DNA of 64,000 bases from Leptospira sp. GTDB taxonomy: Bacteria; Spirochaetota; Leptospiria; Leptospirales; Leptospiraceae. The translations under genes were made by a program, and so were the position numbers. A model generated the notes under the pieces. It did not search any database and was not told the DNA's origin. It saw nothing but the letters and a program-made list of their open reading frames with translations. Below are positions 36,141-44,097 of this stretch, piece after piece. Location of the stretch: positions 52,144 through 116,143 of the forward strand of contig JAPZTS010000005.1 in NCBI GenBank assembly GCA_027533185.1. The letters are read 5' to 3'. How positions within the stretch are numbered: position 1 is the first letter of the stretch; every line of letters begins with the position of its first letter.

Positions 36141-37685
36141 TTATCTATTTGTTTGAAAATACATTCCTATCCCTGGAGGATAATCACGAATGAATTCTAA
36201 TTTTTTTTCGATTGGATAACGAGAGAGCAATTCTTCTGAATTACCAAATGTATACGGTACTAAGACCAATTTTGAATTTGGATCAAAACTACATCTCGTT
36301 AATCTGGCTTCTATCAAATATTGTAAAACAGGTTTAAACTCTGAGTGCGGGCTTCGAAAAGCCTCCACTTCAAAAGTAGAAACATTCGGCCTTTCCTCGC
36401 AGATATCATCCAAGGATTTAATAATCGTATCATAGGCCCAATTTGATTTATATTTATTTTCATATGATTTAGTATAAAAAAGCATTATTATTAAGAATAA
36501 ATAATAAAGAATTTTCTTTTGAAATAGAGATTCCGCTAAAAGAAAAAATTCTGAATATTTCGATATCAATTTAATATTCATTAGCTTCCCTTTTTGGATC
36601 AGAAAACTTAAAAAAACACAAACCCAGATCAATGAAATAGGTGTTAGATAAGCTTGGTAATGAATGCTTCTTATGGGTTGTCTTGTGAGAATAAAAAATA
36701 CCAATTCAGAGAGAAGAGATATGAAAGAGATCAGCGATACAAACCAAAACAAATTAGAGATTGAGCGTTTTCGAATTAATTCCGCTTGAGGATTTCTTCG
36801 ATTTCGAAAGTAATTCTTTATTTTGTAAATTATAATAAAAAAAAGAATCAATAAGAAACAAGTAGCAATGAAAACTTTTAAAGTGAAATCCAAATCCAAG
36901 GGAATTAAAAAATCTAACACTAAGATTTTAAGCCTAGAGATATCTAGATTCTCTTCGAGTCTTAATTTGCTATTGGAAAATAAATTTTTAGTGTTTTTAA
37001 ATTTTCGAATCAATTCTGCAATCAAATATGGTGCTATTGAAAAGAAGAGACAAATCCATACTAAAATCCGATTCCAAGTGGAGGGAAGTGCTAACCCTGA
37101 ATTCCATTCTTTCTGCCCTCGCAAAAATAAAAATAGAATAACGGGTAGTAGTATGATGCCAATCAAATGCAAATGTAATCCCAATATAAAAAACTGGATG
37201 ATCCAGAGAACATGTATCCCGCGCGGATTTTGGTAGAATTTTAGAATAAATAAAAAGAACAGGGATGAAAAACTAAAGATAAGTACATTATTCCAGAACA
37301 TGGATAAAGAAAAGATATAAACGGAGGAAAAGGGTATCAGAAGAGAAAATATCTTTCCAGAAATAACATCAATCCTACTCAGTTCATTTAACAGTAATAA
37401 TGCGATTATTACATTCAAAACTCCAAAGCTCAATTGAAAATAGGGTATCGGCAAGTGAAGAATTTTTAATAGACTTATTATGAGATACGTAGCAGGGCCG
37501 AACGGATAAACTGTTGGATTTGTAGTAGAAAGATATGGTCCATAAAATGAAATCAATCTCCCGGACCAAAGGGCGTCCGCAGACTGGATTTGATCAATTT
37601 GGTCTCCCAGAAAGGAAGATTCTCCAAAGCTTTTGATTAGGATCCAAGAGCTTAGAAATAAAAAATATAGTATATATACTGTCAC
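36141..37685 (-). CDS. Multi-spanning membrane protein, GT-C glycosyltransferase-like
   Basis: A 514-aa inner-membrane protein with about eleven helices and a soluble C-terminal tail (about 430-514). The first external loop has FLGDQIDQIQSADALWSG, the position and acidic character expected for the catalytic loop of GT-C enzymes of the PMT/ArnT type, but no family signature is certain. Such enzymes transfer sugars from polyprenyl carriers to proteins or lipids. Very A/T-rich and hydrophobic. It is the last intact leftward gene before a decayed region. Function is provisional. Confidence 0.7.
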   Translation of the reverse strand: MTVYILYFLFLSSWILIKSFGESSFLGDQIDQIQSADALWSGRLISFYGPYLSTTNPTVYPFGPATYLIISLLKILHLPIPYFQLSFGVLNVIIALLLLNELSRIDVISGKIFSLLIPFSSVYIFSLSMFWNNVLIFSFSSLFFLFILKFYQNPRGIHVLWIIQFFILGLHLHLIGIILLPVILFLFLRGQKEWNSGLALPSTWNRILVWICLFFSIAPYLIAELIRKFKNTKNLFSNSKLRLEENLDISRLKILVLDFLIPLDLDFTLKVFIATCFLLILFFIIIYKIKNYFRNRRNPQAELIRKRSISNLFWFVSLISFISLLSELVFFILTRQPIRSIHYQAYLTPISLIWVCVFLSFLIQKGKLMNIKLISKYSEFFLLAESLFQKKILYYLFLIIMLFYTKSYENKYKSNWAYDTIIKSLDDICEERPNVSTFEVEAFRSPHSEFKPVLQYLIEARLTRCSFDPNSKLVLVPYTFGNSEELLSRYPIEKKLEFIRDYPPGIGMYFQTNR

Positions 37686-37753
37686 GTTTCAAATCAATTC
37701 TTGAAGATTCTTACCATTAGAAAATTTGCAATAGTTAGAAATGCAAGAAATGA

Positions 37754-38121
37754 ATTGACGGTGCCAAAAAAACCGAGCAAATTTTGGCAGATTCCAATTT
37801 TAAATTTGAGTCCGAAGTTCTTTCGCTCTTGGTAGAGGATCCTATGACGACGGATCCAGCTAAAAACTTTATAACAAAGAGACTTAGTAACGCTATCTTT
37901 CCTAAATTAAAAGATCAAGAAACTCCCTGACACAAGAAGATTTAATACAAAATCTTCCCCACCCTCTTCCAGAAAATTCTAGAGCATTTTTGAAAGAGGA
38001 TGTAACCAATCTAAATGCAAAAAAAGAATCTATAAGTAGTGAATTCTATGTTACTCTACAATCTTTAGTCCGAGACCACCTAAATGATTTAAAGAAAAAA
38101 TTAGTGGAAAAATCAAATTAA
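37754..38121 (+). pseudogene. Decayed gene remnant of unknown family
   Basis: This otherwise gene-free stretch holds two consecutive protein-like frames. The first (about 37757-37927) reads like a soluble helical protein (ILADSNFKFESEVLSLLVED) and ends at TGA; after a one-base shift the second (37929-38121) runs LTQEDLIQNLPHPLPENSRA to the natural stop TAA. No start codon is in frame. Codon use is like the neighbours. It is probably the C-terminal part of a dead gene whose identity I do not recognise. The end overlaps the convergent reductase gene by 9 bp. Confidence 0.5.
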
Positions 38122-39165
38122 CTTCATCGCCAATAATTGTTCTGCGTGATCCACAAAAGTATCCTTCAAATTTCGATAACTCAGACCTAAATCTTTTTTG
38201 CTATATGAGTTATCTAAATCCATAGGTTGCCCCACATTATTTTTTGTATAGGACCAATTCAATCCGAATAAAGGACCTACAAGATAAACTAGAATTTTTG
38301 GAAGAGTGCCCGTTGGAAGGGGAAATCGATTTCCATAATGTTCTCTTAGTAAATTTGCTGCACCTAACATAGGTATAACATCGTTGGATACAATATGTCT
38401 GCCAGTAGCATTCTCGTTGAATCCGGCAAGAATATGAGCTTTTGCAACATCTCTTACATCGACAAAGCCCATCCGAGTATCCGGTACGCCTGGACGGAAA
38501 GCTCCCTTCAGCATATTTCGCATAAAATCAACACTAGTTGAATCTAACCGTTTTGAAAGAGAGGGACCCATAACAAAGGAAGGGTTGATGGTAGTGAGAG
38601 TCCATTGGTTTTGATTCTTTGCGATCTCCCAAGCTTTTTGCTCCGCTACTGTTTTTGAATACGAGTATGGTTGATTTGTTAATGAACTTGATGTGTTCCA
38701 ATGATCTTCTGTGAATGTATTATTTGGAACATTCAGTGAATCAATATTGTCACCTAAAATAGCCGCAACACTGGATGTAAGTACAATTCGTTTTACTGAT
38801 GGAACTTGGTTTGCCGAATTTAATAAATTTGATGTTCCAACTAATGCTGGATCTACGAGATCTTTTTGTGGATCTTTGATGCCAGCTATAAAAAAAGGGG
38901 ATGCAGTATGCATAATTAATTCCACACCTTCTAACGAAGGTAAGAAACTTCCCTCTTTGAGTAAATCTGCTTCAAAAAGTTCTAACTGGCTTGGGAATTC
39001 TGACTGAAATTCCAAAAGATGTTGGATTTTAGATATATCTTGTAAACTTCGAACTGTTGCGTGAACTTTTTTTCCATCCTCTAATAAATACTTTATGATC
39101 CAAGAAGCAATATAACCTGCTCCTCCAGTTACTAAAATGGGTGAATTGGGATTTAGAATTGGCAT
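38113..39165 (-). CDS. NAD(P)-dependent reductase/epimerase (dihydroflavonol reductase-like, extended SDR)
   Basis: A 350-aa cytoplasmic enzyme. The Rossmann motif is [16 protein letters not shown], followed by VHATVRS. The catalytic Tyr-Lys pair is [13 protein letters not shown], and a Ser in LTSSVAAI completes the site. It is closest in style to aldehyde or ketone reductases that act on small carbonyl compounds. It is divergent from the DJ-1 gene across a 126-bp region with a perfect 18-bp palindrome, so the two may respond to the same signal such as reactive aldehydes. Confidence 0.88.
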   Translation of the reverse strand: MPILNPNSPILVTGGAGYIASWIIKYLLEDGKKVHATVRSLQDISKIQHLLEFQSEFPSQLELFEADLLKEGSFLPSLEGVELIMHTASPFFIAGIKDPQKDLVDPALVGTSNLLNSANQVPSVKRIVLTSSVAAILGDNIDSLNVPNNTFTEDHWNTSSSLTNQPYSYSKTVAEQKAWEIAKNQNQWTLTTINPSFVMGPSLSKRLDSTSVDFMRNMLKGAFRPGVPDTRMGFVDVRDVAKAHILAGFNENATGRHIVSNDVIPMLGAANLLREHYGNRFPLPTGTLPKILVYLVGPLFGLNWSYTKNNVGQPMDLDNSYSKKDLGLSYRNLKDTFVDHAEQLLAMKLI

Positions 39166-39230
39166 ACTCCGTCAAGACTCCCACACTTCTATGAAAAGAG
39201 CAACCTCCTTCGAAATCCAAAAGTAGATTT

Positions 39231-39248
39231 TTTTAACTTAAGTTAAAA
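39231..39248. promoter_or_regulatory. 18-bp perfect palindrome between divergent genes
   Basis: TTTTAACTTAAGTTAAAA reads the same on both strands. It lies 66 bp upstream of the reductase start and 43 bp upstream of the DJ-1 start, so one protein bound here could control both. The form is that of a MarR- or TetR-type operator; no such regulator is adjacent. Confidence 0.55.
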
Positions 39249-39291
39249 GTACAGAAGACATTTTTGCACTCTATTCATCAGGAGATACAAA

Positions 39292-40110
39292 ATGAAATTC
39301 ACAAAGTTCAAAATTCTTTTTCTTTCTATTTTCTTTTTAGGAATTCAATTTCCTTTGCTCGCCAAACCAAAAATCTTAGTGGTAGTAAGCGCCGCAGATT
39401 GGTTGGAGTTGGATTCCAATCCAAAGTATCCTACAGGCGTTTTTCTAAATGAACTCTACCATCCAGTCAAAGCATTGGAAGAAAAGGGATTTGAGATAAT
39501 ATATGCAAGTCCGAAAGGAAAACGCGCTACTTTGGATCCTGAAAGTTTAAAATCCAAGTATTGGAAATCAGACTCTGAAAGAGAATTTGCCCAAAAAAAA
39601 ATTCTGTCCGATCCTTCCTATTTAAATCCTTTATCCCTTGAACAAATTAAAGGGGATAACAAAAATTATGTGGCATTGATGGTTCCCGGGGGCCAAGGTC
39701 TCATGAGCGACCTCCTAAGAGATCCTTTGATTCCGAATCTTTTCGAAGATTTTCATAGAGACAATCGACCCATCGGTCTTATCTGTCATGCTCCAGCACT
39801 TCTAATTAGTCTTCCCTCCAGTAATAATGGGGGAGGATTTCTTTTTTCTGGATACCGTTTCAATTCTGTTACAAAAATAGAAGAATGGTTTATCGAAACT
39901 TTTGTAATGAAAGGAACGCCAAAAGTAAGAAAGATATCCAACCTTTTAAAAGATCGAGGAATGATCTATGAATCTTCTTTTTTACCTGGAGGAGGTTATG
40001 CGACAAGAGACCGAAATCTTATCACATCACAAAATCCATTTTCGGGTGAAGCTTTTAATGAACTATTTTTACAGGCTGTCAACGAAGAGAAGGAAAAACG
40101 CGGGCTTTGA
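39292..40110 (+). CDS. Exported DJ-1/PfpI-family protein (Hsp31-like)
   Basis: A 272-aa protein of the class I glutamine amidotransferase-like fold. Signal peptide about 1-24 (ending LLAK). The nucleophile elbow is GLICHAPALL (Cys with following His), and Glu/His partners are suggested by the Hsp31-type segments ASPKGKRATLDPESL and VPGGQGLMSDL. Such proteins act as glyoxalase III, deglycase or chaperone; which applies is unknown. A good ribosome site (AGGAG, 7 nt) supports the start. It is divergent from an aldehyde-type reductase, which suggests carbonyl stress. Confidence 0.87.
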   Translation: MKFTKFKILFLSIFFLGIQFPLLAKPKILVVVSAADWLELDSNPKYPTGVFLNELYHPVKALEEKGFEIIYASPKGKRATLDPESLKSKYWKSDSEREFAQKKILSDPSYLNPLSLEQIKGDNKNYVALMVPGGQGLMSDLLRDPLIPNLFEDFHRDNRPIGLICHAPALLISLPSSNNGGGFLFSGYRFNSVTKIEEWFIETFVMKGTPKVRKISNLLKDRGMIYESSFLPGGGYATRDRNLITSQNPFSGEAFNELFLQAVNEEKEKRGL

Positions 40111-40487
40111 TTCGACTTAGACTAACGTTTGTCATACCCAAATAGGCTGCTTGGTCTATTTGGGAAATTTGATCCAAATGCGTAGCATATTCTTTGATAA
40201 ACTTTCGATATCTTTCTTCGGGTTCCAAAAGTAAAAAATCAGCAACTCGTTCTTCTTTTTTTGCAATAAACTAGGGATGCTTCCTAGTAAACTCCTGCAA
40301 ACACAAAGGACTTGATCCATTCTTTCTTATCTCGTTTGTAGACCAATTTAAAACTTCCAGTACTGACAAGGCCAACCGATTGTAAACCCATCCCTTGTTT
40401 AGCAAAAATCTCTCGCTTTCGTGTAGAAATTAACTTTCCCTTCGTTTGGAAAACCACATTTAAGATCCGAATGGATTCTGGATTCAT
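40079..40487 (-). pseudogene. Crp/Fnr-family regulator, broken by deletion and frameshifts
   Basis: The first 67 codons from the ATG at 40487 give the start of a cyclic-nucleotide-binding domain (GLVSTGSFKLVYKRDKKEWI) and stop at 40284. A second frame continues SLLGSIPSLLQKK, and a third gives the C-terminal part ERVADFLLLEPEERYRKFIK, then AAYLGMTNVSLSRIKAR, a helix-turn-helix, ending at a TGA at 40079-40081. About 60 residues expected between them are missing, so this is more than a sequencing slip. The 3' end overlaps the DJ-1 gene. It was probably a short Crp-like regulator for neighbouring genes. Confidence 0.8.
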
Positions 40488-40530
40488 TTCCTTTTTGACT
40501 TAAAAAAAGAATAAATCTTTAAAAATTTTT

Positions 40531-40550
40531 ATATACCCCCATGGGTATAT
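40531..40550. promoter_or_regulatory. CsoR/CstR-type operator-like palindrome upstream of thioredoxin
   Basis: ATATACCC-CCAT-GGGTATAT has 8-bp perfect arms with C- and G-tracts around a short centre. This is the pattern bound by CsoR/RcnR/CstR (DUF156) repressors, of which CstR senses persulfides. It ends 32 bp before the thioredoxin ATG, in promoter position. The regulator gene is not in the window. Confidence 0.55.
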
Positions 40551-40582
40551 TCGTCTAATGAGAACAAGGAGAAAGAAAAATT

Positions 40583-40897
40583 ATGGATAATAATCTACCA
40601 AAGAGTTTCGAAGAATTGATCCAAACACATGACAAACCGATACTCGTGGATTTTTGGGCGCCGTGGTGTGGGCCTTGCCAGATGGTTGCTCCCGAATTAG
40701 AAAAACTAGCCCAGGACTGGAAAGGTAAGGTTTCGATTGTGAAAGTCAACACGGATGAAAAGCAAGAACTTGCTAGTAAGTACGGAATCTCTGGGATTCC
40801 TACCTTTATCCTTTTTAAAAATGGAAAAGAATTTCATCGTATTTCCGGTGCTATGCGAAGTGAAGGATTTAAGCAGGTATTTGGTGGGATGATTTAG
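40583..40897 (+). CDS. trxA: Thioredoxin
   Basis: A 104-aa cytoplasmic disulfide reductase with active site WAPWCGPCQM and the conserved cis-Pro in SGIPTFILFKNG. Length is normal. AAGGAG lies 11 nt before the ATG. It is a single gene behind a CsoR/CstR-like operator, which would suit a role in persulfide or thiol stress rather than general reduction. The direct repeat next to the defence operon begins 50 bp after its stop. Confidence 0.96.
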   Translation: MDNNLPKSFEELIQTHDKPILVDFWAPWCGPCQMVAPELEKLAQDWKGKVSIVKVNTDEKQELASKYGISGIPTFILFKNGKEFHRISGAMRSEGFKQVFGGMI

Positions 40898-40949
40898 AAT
40901 CAGAACAAAGAACGTTTGGTTATGAGGATCAATGGATCTTCATCAATTT

Positions 40950-41006
40950 TCATCTGTGTTTATCCGTGGTTTGAATCATTGACCACAGATGCACACAGAT
41001 AAACAG
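40950..41006. repeat. Dispersed palindromic repeat, copy 1
   Basis: Contains TTTATCCGTGGT, then TGAATCATT, then ACCACAGA and GCACACAGATAAACA, so it can fold into an imperfect hairpin. A close copy in the same orientation lies at 49613-49680. Copy 1 is 56 bp beyond the stop of the res gene. Elements of similar sequence are dispersed in several bacterial groups. It could also act as a terminator. Confidence 0.8.
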
Positions 41007-41061
41007 AGAGGAAAAGAGGGTGGTGACTGTAGAAATCTGTATTGATCGGTGGTTTGGCTTC

Positions 41062-44000
41062 TTATTCCTTGAATTGGCTATCTGATTTTCCGGTACCCAA
41101 AACGACTTTGAATTCAAAATGTGGTTCTTGCGATTCTTTGACTGTTTTTGTTTTTTTCTGCGCTAACATTCGTTTTTTGTAGGAATCAAACACAACTTCA
41201 AAATGTTTTTTAGCGGAGTTGATTTTTTGTTTTTCTTCTTCCGATCGAATCTCATCGAAGGATGCATAACCCTTTGTTTCCTTTACAAAGTATAGAAATT
41301 TTTCTGTACCGCCAGTCTCTTCTTTCACTACGATTGCCCAATCGGGATTGTAGTATCCAACGGGAGTTGGGACTTTGAATTCTTTTGGAAGTTTGGTGAA
41401 AACTTGAACTGCGGACTCTTTATTGTCTTGTTCTTGTGCGAATCTTTTCTCTGTATCACTATCCGTTGGCATGCTTAAATACAATCCGTGATTTGCGGTG
41501 CTGACAATTTCAGAGAGAGTCTCATCCTGATCCTTAAACATAGAATACTGCTCCCAATAGGTATCCGGAAGGGGAATGTATTCGAGACCATTTCGAATTC
41601 CAATCTCTCGAATCACTTCTTTGATATGTTGGGCAGACCTTTCTAAATAATCTTGTGGGTTTTTGATAAACTCATCTAATGAGTCCGATTCTTTCAAAAT
41701 GGCTTTGAGAGTTTCGCGCGTAAGATCTGTTTCTTTTTGCAGGTATTCGAGTGGATCGGGCAAAGGAAAGGGGCTCACAACCTCTCTAGTTTCCCTGTCA
41801 CGGATTTCTTTCGCAGAAATTCCCCCTTGGGCAACCGTCCCTTGTGCAAAGGATGTGATAACTTTCATCGGTTCACATTTGATTTCTCGGATGCGACGAA
41901 CTGCTTCTTTTCGAATCGAGTCCGAATCAAATTGAAAGCGATAGATCGTTTTTTGTTTGATGATGTCCCAAAGTTTCCAAAATTCAGGGTGGTTCCAAAG
42001 GTGGTCATTCTTTTTGATTTTGTTTGGTTCTCGTTTTGTCTGCACAAAGGTTTGGATATTGAGACCTCGAAGCCATTCCAAAATCACTTCTTCCCGACCT
42101 ACAAAATCCCCTTCCAAGACAAAGTCACCTGGTCGCAGGAACGCATTTTCCAGTAAGGTTGTAAAATTCCCCTTTTCGTTGAGATAACCCAATTTCTTTA
42201 AGATCGAAAATAAATCTTCGGCGGCTTTTCGTTTTTCTTTTGGAGAAGTTGCGTCGGTAACAAATCCAGAAATCAGTTCCATAAATTGGTGCGCTTGGAT
42301 TTTTCCAAATTCAATACCCGATTCTTCTTTGTATTCTTTTTGTAGGTCGTCTACAAACTTCGCATAACTTTCATTTACGATGACGCTGAGTTGGTTGATG
42401 GCATCATTTAGGATTCGATTTCCTTTGGTATCGACAGGAAGACGCATGCCTCGACCGATTTGTTGCCGTTTGGTGAATTCGGATTTGGTATCCAGTAAGG
42501 TGCAAATTTGGAAGACATTTGGATTGTCCCAACCTTCTCTTAGAGCGGAATGGGAAAAGATAAAACGAAGAGGTTCGGCAGGATCGAGAAGCCTTTCTTT
42601 GTCTTTCATGATAAGGGCATAGGTATCATCGTCTTTGGCGCCATCCCCTTTGGTGTCCTTCCATTCTATGATTTCTTCCTTTCCTTTTTTCTTTTTGTCT
42701 CCCGAAAAATAACCGTTATGCACTTTTTCTACGGAGGGAAGTTGTAATTCGGAAAATTCTGGTTTTTGGATGAGTTCCAAATACGCTGCTTCAAAAACCT
42801 TTCCATACTTACCCAGGTTTGTGGTTCCATCGGGATTATACTCTCGGTAATTGGAAACACGATCTAAGAAAAAAAGACTGAGTACCTTTGCCTCAACTCC
42901 CAATCGTTTGAGTTGGAGTTCTTTTTCCAAATGGGCTTTGATGGTTTCTTTGATACGTTCGTCTTGGACTACGGAATCGAGTGAGCCGATTGCCTTCCCC
43001 AAAAAGAGAGTCGTGCCATTGGTAAAACGCAGGTATTCGTTTCCTGGTTCGATGCTGATGGTATCAACAACATAACCTTCATAATGCGAATTTTCCGTTT
43101 TGACGCTGAGGTTGTCGTCCTTTTTGACTTTGATCCGCTTTTCCGAAATTTTGCCTTTGGTGCTGGCATTGGCGGTGATGGTCGCAGAAAACCCCGCACC
43201 AGGTTTGCCTTCCGTGGATTCCAAACGAATGTAAGGTGCGTTTTCTGTGCCTGTGACTTCGAGAGAGCGGATTTGGATGCGTTTGACCAGTTTTTTCTGG
43301 AAGGCTTCCACAGGTCCCAATCGAAAGATCGGGTTGTAGCGTGTGCGTGGGGTTGCCGAATACCGCAGTTGGAAAAGGGGATCCAGTTCGGAGATGGCTT
43401 TTTTGGCAAGGTCTGTATTGTCGACCGATTGGGGTTCATCTATGATAAGGATCGGTTTTGCAGAGCGAATGAAATTGATTGGTTTTTCACCATTCAGTTC
43501 ATCCATTTCTTTGTGGATGATATTGGAATCCTTATTGAAGGCTTGGATGTTCATCACAAGGATTTGCAATTGGTTGGTGGAAGCAAAATTGCGAAGAGAG
43601 GAAGGGGAAGTACCTTGGTACAAACTGTACGTACTTCCTTTGACAAGGGGGATGCCGAATTTCTCCCGAAAGTGTTCGGCTGTCATCTCCAGGGTTTTCA
43701 TGACCCCTTCTTTGATGGCAATGGACGGAACAATGATGATGAATTTGGACCAACCATAGGTTTTGTGTAAGGAAAGGATGGTATTGAGATAAACATAGGT
43801 TTTTCCCGTTCCCGTTTCCATTTCGACAGTAAACCGAAGACCATCGGTTTCAAATTGTTCGTTGGTTGTGGCTTCTAACGAAAACCGATCCTGCACCTTC
43901 TGCAAATTTTCAAAAAGGGAATCTTCGGAGAGAGGAAGGGCATTACCAAATCCCAATTCATTTTGAAAGAGAGAGCCTTTTTCCCCCGAGAGAGCAAAGG

Positions 44001-44097
44001 AAAATCCACTGGGATTTTTTTCCATGCCTTCAAACAAGGATAAGGTGGCATTTGTGGCTTCTTCTTGGAACTGAAGGTTTTCAAAATGGATTTTCAT
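41062..44097 (-). CDS. res: Type III restriction endonuclease subunit Res (helicase-nuclease)
   Basis: A 1011-aa DEAD-type ATPase that translocates on DNA with Mod and cuts it. Seen are Walker A METGTGKTYVY near residue 78, motif II IDEPQSVD near 218, the TTR/SAT-like RYSATPRTRYNP, motif VI QQIGRGMRLPVD, and a C-terminal nuclease with PDWAIVV...FVKETKG, a PD-(D/E)XK pattern. Length matches type III Res (about 900-1000). The ATG follows the mod stop (TAG) with no gap, so translation depends on mod. Expected activity: cleavage of foreign DNA with unmodified sites. Confidence 0.95.
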   Translation of the reverse strand: MKIHFENLQFQEEATNATLSLFEGMEKNPSGFSFALSGEKGSLFQNELGFGNALPLSEDSLFENLQKVQDRFSLEATTNEQFETDGLRFTVEMETGTGKTYVYLNTILSLHKTYGWSKFIIIVPSIAIKEGVMKTLEMTAEHFREKFGIPLVKGSTYSLYQGTSPSSLRNFASTNQLQILVMNIQAFNKDSNIIHKEMDELNGEKPINFIRSAKPILIIDEPQSVDNTDLAKKAISELDPLFQLRYSATPRTRYNPIFRLGPVEAFQKKLVKRIQIRSLEVTGTENAPYIRLESTEGKPGAGFSATITANASTKGKISEKRIKVKKDDNLSVKTENSHYEGYVVDTISIEPGNEYLRFTNGTTLFLGKAIGSLDSVVQDERIKETIKAHLEKELQLKRLGVEAKVLSLFFLDRVSNYREYNPDGTTNLGKYGKVFEAAYLELIQKPEFSELQLPSVEKVHNGYFSGDKKKKGKEEIIEWKDTKGDGAKDDDTYALIMKDKERLLDPAEPLRFIFSHSALREGWDNPNVFQICTLLDTKSEFTKRQQIGRGMRLPVDTKGNRILNDAINQLSVIVNESYAKFVDDLQKEYKEESGIEFGKIQAHQFMELISGFVTDATSPKEKRKAAEDLFSILKKLGYLNEKGNFTTLLENAFLRPGDFVLEGDFVGREEVILEWLRGLNIQTFVQTKREPNKIKKNDHLWNHPEFWKLWDIIKQKTIYRFQFDSDSIRKEAVRRIREIKCEPMKVITSFAQGTVAQGGISAKEIRDRETREVVSPFPLPDPLEYLQKETDLTRETLKAILKESDSLDEFIKNPQDYLERSAQHIKEVIREIGIRNGLEYIPLPDTYWEQYSMFKDQDETLSEIVSTANHGLYLSMPTDSDTEKRFAQEQDNKESAVQVFTKLPKEFKVPTPVGYYNPDWAIVVKEETGGTEKFLYFVKETKGYASFDEIRSEEEKQKINSAKKHFEVVFDSYKKRMLAQKKTKTVKESQEPHFEFKVVLGTGKSDSQFKE

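Noticed and set aside
40950..41006. CRISPR array
   Set aside because: Only two widely separated copies occur and there are no regular spacers or cas genes.
41663..43770. Long plus-strand frames opposite res (up to 228 codons)
   Set aside because: They have no ribosome sites or protein-family features and are mirror images of the well-supported res gene.
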